Of a stretch of DNA of 14,915 nt, positions 6,297-12,310 are shown piece after piece (position 1 is the stretch's first letter; every line of letters begins with the position of its first letter). The stretch spans positions 1 through 14,915 of the forward strand of contig CALAQT010000262.1 of assembly GCA_937888775.1 (NCBI GenBank), given 5' to 3'. The notes beneath the pieces are model-generated. The model saw only the letters and a program-made list of their open reading frames with translations, did no database searches and was not told where the DNA came from. Source of the DNA: an uncultured Actinomycetes bacterium. Its GTDB lineage: Bacteria > Actinomycetota > Thermoleophilia > Solirubrobacterales > Solirubrobacteraceae. Position numbers and translations under genes: made by a program.

Positions 6297-7625
6297 CTAC
6301 GCCGCAGCGCCCGCAGTCGCCTGCGCCGCGCTGCGAAGACGTCCGCTGGTTGCCTCGGCGATCGACGAAGCGGTGATCGCGACCAGGCGGCGCAGGTCGG
6401 CCGCCGACATCGCGGGCGCGGGCATCAGCACCATCACGTCTCCCAGCGGCCGGATCATCGCGCCGCGGCGGCGGGCCGCCAGCATCACCTGCTGACCTAG
6501 ACGCTCGGGCGTGGGCCGCGAGACCAGCTCGATTCCGACCATGAACCCGCGCTGGCGAACTTCGGCAACGCCCGGAAGGATCGCGATTCGCTGATCCAGC
6601 AGACGGGTCAGTAGCTCGATCTTGGGCGCCATCATCTCGAGCGTGCGCTCGCGCTCGAAGGTCTCCAGCGAGGCGATCGCTGCGGCGCATCCGAGCGGGT
6701 TGCCGGTGAAAGTATGGCCGTGGAAGAAGGTCCGAAGCTCCTCCGAGCTACCAAGGAAGCCCTCGTAGACCCGCTCCGTGGTGAGCGTCGCGGCCAGTGG
6801 CAGGTAACCGCCGGTGAGTCCTTTGCCGACGCACAGCAAGTCAGGGGTTACGTCCTCGTGCTCGCATGCGAACATCCGCCCGGTGCGCCCGAAGCCGGTC
6901 GCGACCTCGTCGCAGATCAGCAGCACGCCATAGCTGTCACATAGCTCGCGGACGCTTCGCAGGTAGCCGGGGGGCGCCATCAGCATCCCGCCCGCGCCCT
7001 GCACCAGCGGCTCGACGATCACCGCCGCCACCCTTCCGCGGCGCTCCCGGAGTAGCGCGTCGAGATGGTCGGAGTCACCCACCGGCGTGGGCCACGTTTC
7101 GAACAGCAGGGGCCGGTAGAGCGAATGGAACAGATCGATGCCGCCCACCGACACGGCGCCCAGCGTGTCCCCGTGGTAGGCATTGCGGAGACAGACGAAC
7201 CCCGTCCGCTGGGGCTCGTCACGCTGGGCCCACCACTGGTAGGCCATCTTCAGCGCTATCTCCACTGCCGTCGAGCCGCTGTCGGAGTAGAACACGCGGG
7301 CCAGCCCCGGCGGCGCCACCGCGATCAGCTTCTCGGCCAGTTCGATCGCGGGCCGGTGTGAAAGTCCCAGCATCGTCGAATGCGCGACCTGATCGAGCTG
7401 GGTCCGGATCGCGCCGTCGATCGCCAGGTGGCGATGCCCGTGGACGTTGCACCACAGCGACGAGACGCCGTCGATGTAGGCGCGGCCATCGGTGTCGTAC
7501 AGGTTGGTGCCCTGAGCTTGCTCGATCACGAGCGCGGGTTCGTCTTCGCCCCAGCCCTGCTGCTGGGTGAACGGATGCCACAGGTGGCGGAGGTCGGCGG
7601 CGACCAGATCGGCGGTGGAACGCAT
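6297..7625 (-). CDS. bioA: 7,8-diaminopelargonic acid synthase (DAPA aminotransferase), BioA
   Basis: A 442-residue class III, fold-type I PLP aminotransferase that converts 8-amino-7-oxononanoate (KAPA) to 7,8-diaminopelargonate, normally with S-adenosylmethionine as amino donor. Seen in sequence: LWHPFTQ at 15-21, typical of BioA; SDSGSTAVEIALKMA for phosphate binding (114-128); NAYHGDTLGA (148-157); ICDEVATGFGRTG with Asp239 for the pyridine nitrogen; CVGKGLTGGYLPLA with PLP lysine Lys268; and HTFTGNPLGCAA. Its place after bioB, bioF and bioD confirms the assignment over other class III transaminases. The C-terminus is a low-complexity Ala-rich tail. Start is ATG at 7625, 47 nt after the bioD stop. 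TAGCTT ends 6 nt before the ATG, suggesting an extra leaderless promoter besides read-through from bioD. Confidence 0.93.
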   Translation of the reverse strand: MRSTADLVAADLRHLWHPFTQQQGWGEDEPALVIEQAQGTNLYDTDGRAYIDGVSSLWCNVHGHRHLAIDGAIRTQLDQVAHSTMLGLSHRPAIELAEKLIAVAPPGLARVFYSDSGSTAVEIALKMAYQWWAQRDEPQRTGFVCLRNAYHGDTLGAVSVGGIDLFHSLYRPLLFETWPTPVGDSDHLDALLRERRGRVAAVIVEPLVQGAGGMLMAPPGYLRSVRELCDSYGVLLICDEVATGFGRTGRMFACEHEDVTPDLLCVGKGLTGGYLPLAATLTTERVYEGFLGSSEELRTFFHGHTFTGNPLGCAAAIASLETFERERTLEMMAPKIELLTRLLDQRIAILPGVAEVRQRGFMVGIELVSRPTPERLGQQVMLAARRRGAMIRPLGDVMVLMPAPAMSAADLRRLVAITASSIAEATSGRLRSAAQATAGAAA

Positions 7626-7631
7626 GATGAA

Positions 7632-7637
7632 AAGCTA
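7632..7637 (-). promoter_or_regulatory. TAGCTT -10 box in front of bioA
   Basis: On the minus strand TAGCTT is followed by TTCATC and the bioA ATG at 7625. The same hexamer precedes bioB (10995-11000) by 7 nt. A GGAGG (minus strand, about 7642-7638) lies 13 nt before the ATG, too far for a typical ribosome site and overlapping the box. This suggests an internal leaderless promoter for the last gene of the cluster. Confidence 0.4.
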
Positions 7638-7672
7638 GCCTCCGCCGCGGTCGGAACTCGTGTCACGCCTGG

Positions 7673-8353
7673 TCAGGCCAGCCAGCGCTCCAGCGGCAGC
7701 TGCTGCCCAGCCCGGGCGAGCAGGTCCGGATCGGCGCGCGCCACGTGGGGGAGCGTCGCCACCTCTACGGCGCCCAGGCGGGCAATCGTTTCCCGGTTGC
7801 TGCGCTGGATCCTGTCGGGCGCTTCGGGCCAGGGCGTCAGGACGACGCCGGCCACATCGAGCCCGGCGGATCGCGCCGCCTCCAGGGTCAGCAGCGTGTG
7901 GTTGATCGTGCCGAGCCCCGGCCGGGCGGCGACGACGATCGGGAGACCCAGCCCGAGCGCCAGATCGCGAACTGAGTGCTGCTCACTGAGCGGAACCAGC
8001 AAGCCACCGACGCCCTCGACAACCGCGAACTCGCCGGCGCCAACGGCGCTGACGATCGCGCTGATCAGGTCGCCCAGGATCAACGGGCGCCCGGACAGCT
8101 GCGCCGCCAGGTGCGGCGACGTGGGCGGCTGGTAGCCGACCAACATCACCTCCCGCGGATCGCAGCCGGCGGCCTGCGCCAGCAGTTGGTGATCGTGGGG
8201 CCAATCCGGGTCGGTGGGATCGCGCAGTCCGGTGATCACCGGCTTCAAAGCTCGCACCCGCTTCCCCCGCGCGCGCAGGCTGGCGAGCAGCGCCCCCGCC
8301 AGCACTGTCTTGCCGACACCCGTGTCGGTGCCGGTGATGAAGCAGCCGCGCAA
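7673..8353 (-). CDS. bioD: ATP-dependent dethiobiotin synthetase, BioD
   Basis: A 226-residue enzyme that closes the ureido ring of dethiobiotin from 7,8-diaminopelargonate, CO2 and ATP. The P-loop GTDTGVGKT at 8-16 is the textbook BioD signature. LKPVITG with Lys37, SPHLAA at 79-84, and the acidic motif VEGVGGLLVPL at 112-122 are all in place. Length is normal (E. coli BioD is about 225). Start is TTG at 8353, since FITGTDTGVGKT should begin within a few residues of the N-terminus; no ATG or GTG is available in frame nearby. It begins 26 nt after the bioF stop and is presumably translated from the same mRNA. Confidence 0.93.
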   Translation of the reverse strand: MRGCFITGTDTGVGKTVLAGALLASLRARGKRVRALKPVITGLRDPTDPDWPHDHQLLAQAAGCDPREVMLVGYQPPTSPHLAAQLSGRPLILGDLISAIVSAVGAGEFAVVEGVGGLLVPLSEQHSVRDLALGLGLPIVVAARPGLGTINHTLLTLEAARSAGLDVAGVVLTPWPEAPDRIQRSNRETIARLGAVEVATLPHVARADPDLLARAGQQLPLERWLA

Positions 8354-8379
8354 GCCGAGGGGAGGCTGGTCCAGCGCCG

Positions 8380-9684
8380 TCAGGCGGCGCGCCTGACGGT
8401 CTCTGACGCCTCGAAGTCGAACACGCCGACGCGCGGTGGTCCTGGGGGCGCGGTCTCTTCGGCGGGGGCCGACTCCGGCGCTTCGAGTGGCTTGGCGGCC
8501 GCTGGACCGAGGTGCATGCGCGGTTGCAAGCCCGCTGCCCGCGCCACCTGCGCCAGCGTGCGTGCCGCGGCGCGCAGCTCCTCCTGGCGGTGCGTCGCCA
8601 TCACGGCGAGACGCAGCCGGGAGGTCATCGGCGGCACCGTCGGCGGCCGGATAGCTTGCGCGAACACGCCGCGCATCAGCGCGGCCTCGCAGATGCGCAG
8701 CGCCAGCTGCGCATCGCCGACGATCAGCGGAATGATGTGGGTCCGGGAGCCGCGCAGGTCAAAGCCCTCCAGTTCGAGCTGGTCGCGAAGCGCCGCGGCG
8801 TTGGCCGCGAGGCGCTGCACACGCTTCGGGCTCTCCTGGAGCAGTTCGAGCGCGGCCAGCGCTCCGGCCACTGCCGGCGGGGGAAGAGCCGTGGAGAAGA
8901 TGAATGTCCGTGCCGCATTCACCAGGTAACGGGCCATCGGCTCGTCGCAGGCGACAAACGCCCCGTAGGAGCCAAGCGCCTTGCCGAGCGTGCCGACGAT
9001 CACGTCGACCTGGTCCTCGATCCCAGCCTCGGCCAGAGCGCCCCGTCCGCCCGGCCCGAGCACGCCGGTGCCGTGGGCCTCGTCGACCAAGACGCGCAGG
9101 TCATGCTGCTGGGCCAGTTCGACGATCTCGGTCAGCGGCGCGATATCTCCGTCCATCGAGAACACGCTGTCGGTCGCAATCAGCGCTCCCCGGCCCTCCG
9201 CCTTACCGATCCCCCAGTGCAGATGCTCGACATCGCAATGGTCATAGACGAACACATCGGCCCGTGAGAGGCGGCAGCCGTCGATGATCGACGCATGATT
9301 CAGCTCGTCGGAGAAGACCACGTCGCCGGGGCGAGCCAGTGCGGCGATCACGCCGGCATTGGCGAGATACCCGGAGCCGAACAGCAGCGCGCTCTGGCGG
9401 CCCTTGAACTCGGCCAGCCGCTCCTCCAGCCGACGGTGGATGGTCATCGTCCCTGACACCAGTCGCGAGGCGGCCGCCCCGACGCCCCAACGCATCGCGG
9501 CATCGGCCGCGGCCTCGCGCAGGCGCGGGTGATCGGACAGCCCGAGATAGTTATTGGAGCACAGCAGCAGCACGGGCTTGCCGTCGAGCAGGACGTGGGG
9601 TCCCTGGGGTCCGCTGACGAGGCGCATGCGGCGGTTGAGGCCGAGCGCATGAAGCTCGTGCAACCGCGCCTCAATCTCGATCAT
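8380..9684 (-). CDS. bioF: 8-amino-7-oxononanoate synthase, BioF, with a C-terminal extension
   Basis: A 434-residue alpha-oxoamine synthase (PLP, fold-type I) that condenses pimeloyl-thioester with alanine to KAPA, the first committed step of the ring pathway. Motifs from the ATG at 9684: NNYLGLSDHP near 44-53, GSGYLANAG, FSDELNHASIIDG, DSVFSMDGDIAPL, VDEAHGTGVLG, and GTLGKALGSYGA with PLP lysine at about residue 235. The catalytic fold ends near residue 390. A further roughly 45 residues are Pro/Ala/Glu-rich and finish with VGVFDFEASETVRRAA, which is not part of E. coli-type BioF. The ATG at 9684 is chosen over GTG at 9690 because it overlaps, as ATGA, the stop of the last minicistron of the upstream tandem array. 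No Shine-Dalgarno is visible, so translation probably depends on coupling. Confidence 0.93.
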   Translation of the reverse strand: MIEIEARLHELHALGLNRRMRLVSGPQGPHVLLDGKPVLLLCSNNYLGLSDHPRLREAAADAAMRWGVGAAASRLVSGTMTIHRRLEERLAEFKGRQSALLFGSGYLANAGVIAALARPGDVVFSDELNHASIIDGCRLSRADVFVYDHCDVEHLHWGIGKAEGRGALIATDSVFSMDGDIAPLTEIVELAQQHDLRVLVDEAHGTGVLGPGGRGALAEAGIEDQVDVIVGTLGKALGSYGAFVACDEPMARYLVNAARTFIFSTALPPPAVAGALAALELLQESPKRVQRLAANAAALRDQLELEGFDLRGSRTHIIPLIVGDAQLALRICEAALMRGVFAQAIRPPTVPPMTSRLRLAVMATHRQEELRAAARTLAQVARAAGLQPRMHLGPAAAKPLEAPESAPAEETAPPGPPRVGVFDFEASETVRRAA

Positions 9685-9803
9685 GCGCACACGGTTTCGG
9701 TCATGCGCCCACGGTTTCGGTCATGCGCCCACGGCTTCGGTCATGCACCCACGGCTTCGGTCATGCACCCAAAATTCCCTCATTGGCGTCCGGTCTCGGT
9801 CAT
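9681..9803 (-). repeat. 20-nt tandem array bridging bioB and bioF
   Basis: On the plus strand the unit is TCATGCGCCCACGGTTTCGG. Four near-identical copies occupy 9681-9700, 9701-9720, 9721-9740 and 9741-9760. A degenerate 19-nt copy (9761-9779) and a diverged 20-nt copy (9780-9799) follow. There are no spacers, so it is not a CRISPR. It fills exactly the interval between the bioB stop (9800-9802) and the bioF start (9684). Confidence 0.92.
9681..9803 (-). other. Chain of overlapping 7-codon minicistrons between bioB and bioF
   Basis: Read in the direction of transcription, each repeat is ATG plus six codons plus TGA (24 nt), with the TGA overlapping the next ATG as ATGA. Minicistrons start at 9803 (MTETGRQ), 9764 (MTEAVGA), 9744 (MTEAVGA), 9724 (MTETVGA) and 9704 (MTETVCA). 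The ATG at 9783 opens a 20-codon frame that ends at the same TGA as the 9744 one. The bioB stop itself overlaps the ATG at 9803, and the last TGA (9681-9683) overlaps the bioF ATG at 9684. Whether any peptide is made or functional is unknown. Confidence 0.65.
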
Positions 9804-10987
9804 GCCGCTGCCCGTCCGCGTCCCTTGTTCGCCGCGCCGTCTGGTCGCGGCGGCACGCTGCGCTTGGCCGCGAAACGCAGCTGGGTCGAGGGGTCCCAGA
9901 GTCGGATGGGCAACTCGGCGATGGGCTCTGATGCCGGCGCCGCCGCCTGGGCTCGCTGCGCAAGTGCGTCGCCGATCACGTTGGGCGTCTCACCCTCCAG
10001 CCAGCCGGAACGGTTGTCAGGACGCGGGTTGGCGCCATTGTCGGCCTGGCGGGCCACGTTGAGGCCCAGATTCTCGAACATCGCCCTGTCCTGGTCAGGC
10101 GTGTTGCCGAGCGTGGTCAGGAAGTTGCCCATCATCACGCCGTTCAGACCGGCCTTGATCGCCGTCGCCTGTAGCTCGCCCAGGTTCTCCACGCGCCCGC
10201 CACACAGCCGGAACAGAGCCTCGGGCAGGATCAGCCGGAAGATCGCGATCCACTTGACAACCTCCCAGGGGTCCATCAGCTGCCGGTCGCCGAACTTCGT
10301 TCCGGGCCTGGGGTTGAGCAGGTTGATCGGCACGCTGGTTGGATTGATGGCCGCCAGCTCAAAGGCCATCTCGACGCGCTGCTCGCGCGTCTCGCCGAGG
10401 TTGAGAATGCCGCCGACGCAGGTTTCCAGTCCCGCCTCACGCACGGCGTCGATCGTCCTCAGCCGTCCCTGGTAGCGGACGGTGGAGGAAACCTGGGGAT
10501 AGTAGGACTCGGCCGTCTCGACGTTGTGATGCACGCGCTGGATGCCGGCCCGTTTGAGCGCCAGCGCGCGTTCGCGCGACATGTGCCCGATCGACGCGCA
10601 GCGCTTGAGGTTGGTCTGTTCGGCGACGAGCCGGGCGCCGGCCAGCACCTTCTCGAAATCACGCTTGGACAGCCCCTGACCCTGGGTGACCATGCAGAAC
10701 CGGTGTGCCCCCGCCGCCTCGGCCGCCTTGGCGTGCTCGAGGATCTGCTCGGGCTCCATCATCGCGTGCATTGGCGTATCGGCCTCGGCGTACTTGGACT
10801 GCGCGCAGAAGCCACAATCCTCGGCACAGCCGCCGGACTTGGCATTGACCAGTGAGCACATGTCGGTCGCGTCGCCGAAGCGCCGCACGCGCGCCTGCCA
10901 GGCGTGCTGCACCAGAGCCTCGATCTCGCGACGGTCCTCAAGCTCGCCAAGTCGCAGGGCTTCGGACGGCGTTATCAGGGGTGGCAC
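9800..10987 (-). CDS. bioB: Biotin synthase, BioB (radical SAM), with a C-terminal extension
   Basis: The radical SAM enzyme that inserts sulfur into dethiobiotin to form biotin. Counting from TTG 10993, the [4Fe-4S] motif CAEDCGFC gives Cys56, Cys60 and Cys63. The [2Fe-2S] ligands known from E. coli are all present: Cys100 (HRFCMVTQG), Cys132 (KRCASIG), Cys192 (ETCVGGI) and Arg267 (LCGGRVENLG). HHNVETAESYYP and INLLNPRPGT are further BioB signatures. The conserved fold ends near residue 335 (FENLGLNVA). About 60 more residues follow, with a possibly ordered stretch LPIRLWDPSTQLRFAAKR and a basic, Ala-rich end. I prefer GTG 10987 (395 aa), since TAGCTT ends 7 nt before it, fitting a leaderless mRNA; TTG at 10993 is the alternative. 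The stop overlaps the first minicistron of the bioB-bioF array. Confidence 0.93.
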   Translation of the reverse strand: MPPLITPSEALRLGELEDRREIEALVQHAWQARVRRFGDATDMCSLVNAKSGGCAEDCGFCAQSKYAEADTPMHAMMEPEQILEHAKAAEAAGAHRFCMVTQGQGLSKRDFEKVLAGARLVAEQTNLKRCASIGHMSRERALALKRAGIQRVHHNVETAESYYPQVSSTVRYQGRLRTIDAVREAGLETCVGGILNLGETREQRVEMAFELAAINPTSVPINLLNPRPGTKFGDRQLMDPWEVVKWIAIFRLILPEALFRLCGGRVENLGELQATAIKAGLNGVMMGNFLTTLGNTPDQDRAMFENLGLNVARQADNGANPRPDNRSGWLEGETPNVIGDALAQRAQAAAPASEPIAELPIRLWDPSTQLRFAAKRSVPPRPDGAANKGRGRAAA

Positions 10988-10994
10988 GCCCAAG

Positions 10995-11000
10995 AAGCTA
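10995..11000 (-). promoter_or_regulatory. TAGCTT -10 box for a leaderless bioB transcript
   Basis: On the minus strand, TAGCTT is followed by 7 nt and GTG 10987. The -35 position falls in the first unit of the adjacent 23-nt tandem array. The identical hexamer before bioA supports the assignment. No Shine-Dalgarno lies before either possible bioB start. Confidence 0.45.
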
Positions 11001-11008
11001 AACCCCGC

Positions 11009-11135
11009 CCCGGACGGCTAGACGGCCTCGGCCCGGACGGCTAGACGGCCTCGGCCCGGACGGCTAGACGGCCTCGGCCCGGACGGCTAGACGGTCTCGG
11101 CCCGGACGGCTAGATGGCCTCGGCCCGGACGGGCG
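11009..11135. repeat. 23-nt tandem array upstream of bioB (five copies plus a degenerate sixth)
   Basis: Units begin at 11009, 11032, 11055, 11078 and 11101, each starting CCCGGACGGCTAGACGG and ending CCTCGG. The first three are identical. The fourth has one change (GGTCTCGG) and the fifth has one (TAGATGG). A degraded copy runs from 11124 to about 11135. Each unit holds one CTAG and two GACGG-type submotifs. The array fills the gap between the crotonase stop (11178) and the bioB promoter, with stops in the minus-strand frames, so it is non-coding. There are no spacers. Confidence 0.92.
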
Positions 11136-11177
11136 ACGGGCCAGGTCCGGACGGCCGGGATCGGGGCCCACGACCTC

Positions 11178-11993
11178 CTAGCGGCCCTTCCACTCCGGCG
11201 GGCGCTTCTCCGAGAAGGCGCGCACGCCCTCACGGAAATCCTCGGAGGAGAAGCACGCGCGGCGCATCTCGATCAGCTCGCGCTCAACGCTGGGTGCCAG
11301 CTGCGCCTCAGCGTCGAGCACGGCGCGGATCACCCGCTTGTTGCCGAGCTGCGCCAGCGGTGCGTTGGCGGCGATCTCCTGAGCCAGGTCGAGCGCCTGC
11401 GCCATCAGCTGATCTGGCTCGGCGGTGCCGTTGACCAGCCCCCAGGCGCTCGCCGTCTGAGCGTCGATCCGGCGCCCGACGAGGAACAGCTCCCGCGTCC
11501 GCGCAGCGCCGATCGCGTCGATGAACCGGCGGATCCCGGTGTGGGAGTAGACGAGGCCGAGCTTGGCCGGCGGCATGGCGAGCGCGATCGTGCTGGCCGC
11601 CAGCCGCAGGTCACAGGCGAGCGCCAGCTCAAGCCCGCCGCCGATCGTGTGCCCGTTGAGCGCCGCCACCGTCGGGTAGGGGTAGGCGTCGATCGCGTCG
11701 ATCGCGGCCGCGAAGGGATGTGAGACGAGCTTTTCGGCCTCGTCGGCGAACACGCCGTCGGGCAGGTCGCCGATGTCGTAGCCGGCCGAGAACGTTCTGT
11801 GCTCGCCGGTCACGATCACGCAGCGCGCGTCCAGACGCGGCATCGTCGAGGCGAAGCCGCCGAGAATCTCGTGATCGAGTGCTCCGCGCTTGCCCGGGTT
11901 AGAAATGGTCAGCCGCGCTACTCCGGGCGCGGGCTCGTCGACCAGCAGTCGGCCACCTCGGCCGGCGCGGTCTCCGGGCTCAGTCGAGGACAA
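11178..11993 (-). CDS. Crotonase-family enzyme (enoyl-CoA hydratase/isomerase superfamily), resembling methylmalonyl-CoA decarboxylase
   Basis: A 271-residue cytosolic acyl-CoA enzyme. The oxyanion-hole motifs are FSAGYDIGDLP (68-78) and GHTIGGGLELALACDLRLAAS (114-134, Glu122). The second catalytic Glu of true enoyl-CoA hydratases (PEIxLG) is replaced by Ala143 in MPPAKLG, and Tyr149 follows in LGLVYSHTG. This region and the C-terminal MRRACFSSEDFREG, with an AFSEKR tail, resemble E. coli ScpB/YgfG (methylmalonyl-CoA decarboxylase), as I remember that sequence, in which a tyrosine at the matching place is an active-site residue. So I favour a decarboxylase or another non-hydratase reaction; this is inference. 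The TTG start at 11993 overlaps the biotin carrier gene by 14 nt, which implies co-translation. The gene lies upstream of bioB. Confidence 0.8.
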   Translation of the reverse strand: MSSTEPGDRAGRGGRLLVDEPAPGVARLTISNPGKRGALDHEILGGFASTMPRLDARCVIVTGEHRTFSAGYDIGDLPDGVFADEAEKLVSHPFAAAIDAIDAYPYPTVAALNGHTIGGGLELALACDLRLAASTIALAMPPAKLGLVYSHTGIRRFIDAIGAARTRELFLVGRRIDAQTASAWGLVNGTAEPDQLMAQALDLAQEIAANAPLAQLGNKRVIRAVLDAEAQLAPSVERELIEMRRACFSSEDFREGVRAFSEKRPPEWKGR

Positions 11994-12192
11994 CGAGCGT
12001 GTCGCCCTCGGATACCGACTGGCCCTCCTGGCACAGGATCTCCTTGACCACGCCCGGATCCTCGGCCTCGACCGGCATCTCCATCTTCATCGACTCGAGG
12101 ATCACCACGGTGTCCCCTTCCTTGATGTTGTCGCCGACCTCGACTTCGATCTTCCAGACGGTGCCCGTGATATGGGCCTCAACGTCGGGCAA
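11980..12192 (-). CDS. Small biotin/lipoyl-attachment carrier protein (TB7.3-like)
   Basis: A 70-residue protein that is a single biotinyl/lipoyl domain with nothing else. ESMKME at 33-38 is the biotinylation motif, with Lys36 as the expected biotin site; the preceding ITGTVWKIEVEVGD and following PGVVKEILCQEGQSV are the matching half-barrel strands. Size and motif agree with mycobacterial TB7.3 (Rv3221c), a biotinylated protein of about 71 residues. It probably serves as the carrier subunit of an acyl-CoA or related carboxylase, or a decarboxylase. The TTG start at 12192 is well supported by AGGAGG five nt upstream. Its last 14 nt overlap the crotonase gene, and biotin synthesis genes follow, linking biotin supply with a biotin acceptor. 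Upstream is a copy of the dispersed direct-repeat element with a TATCCT box. Confidence 0.9.
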   Translation of the reverse strand: MPDVEAHITGTVWKIEVEVGDNIKEGDTVVILESMKMEMPVEAEDPGVVKEILCQEGQSVSEGDTLVVLD

Positions 12193-12197
12193 CTGAG

Positions 12198-12203
12198 CCT
12201 CCT
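12198..12203 (-). promoter_or_regulatory. Shine-Dalgarno AGGAGG deciding the TTG start of the biotin carrier
   Basis: On the minus strand AGGAGG is separated from the TTG at 12192 by CTCAG, the ideal spacing. It supports a non-ATG start at the first codon of the biotinyl domain. Confidence 0.75.
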
Positions 12204-12225
12204 ATGCCGGGGGTGGACGGCCAGG

Positions 12226-12266
12226 AGGATAAGGGCTCCCGGCGACATCAGGGGCGGAATTGGACG
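12226..12266 (-). promoter_or_regulatory. Dispersed direct-repeat element plus TATCCT box upstream of the biotin carrier gene
   Basis: On the minus strand: CC, AATTCCGCC, CCT, GATGTCGCC, GGG, AGCCCT, then TATCCT (12231 down to 12226). The order and the 32-nt distance to the box equal those of the copy before the epimerase gene. Transcription would start near 12219, giving a 25-30 nt leader with the AGGAGG. This is the likely main promoter of the carrier-crotonase pair, and perhaps of read-through into bioB. Confidence 0.6.
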
Positions 12267-12281
12267 ACCCATAATGTCGCC
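12241..12281. repeat. 8-bp inverted repeat around the carrier-gene promoter element
   Basis: GGCGACAT at 12241-12248 is the reverse complement of ATGTCGCC at 12274-12281, with a 25-nt centre. It lies between the methyltransferase stop (12311) and the carrier promoter box. It could be an operator or a weak terminator for the methyltransferase transcript. No T-run is present. Confidence 0.3.
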
Positions 12282-12310
12282 GAAGCCCAAGCGCCCGGTC
12301 GACGCATGGG

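Noticed and set aside
6276..6297. Intrinsic terminator between convergent rubredoxin and bioA
   Set aside because: The 20-nt gap has no stable hairpin and no T-run.
7976..8929. Long plus-strand open frame opposite bioD and bioF
   Set aside because: It spans two genes on the other strand that have textbook catalytic motifs, and it has low-complexity Ser/Ala/Arg composition.
9684..9690. GTG at 9690 as the bioF start
   Set aside because: It lies only two codons upstream and inside the last repeat unit. The ATG at 9684 has the stop/start overlap that the array preserves.
9681..9803. CRISPR array
   Set aside because: The 20-nt units are contiguous with no spacers, and no cas gene is present. 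The same holds for the 23-nt array at 11009-11135.
11009..11177. Biotin-type riboswitch or a known BirA, BioQ or BioR operator upstream of bioB
   Set aside because: No biotin riboswitch class is established, and I could not find a palindrome matching those regulators' known sites. Only the 23-nt tandem units are present.
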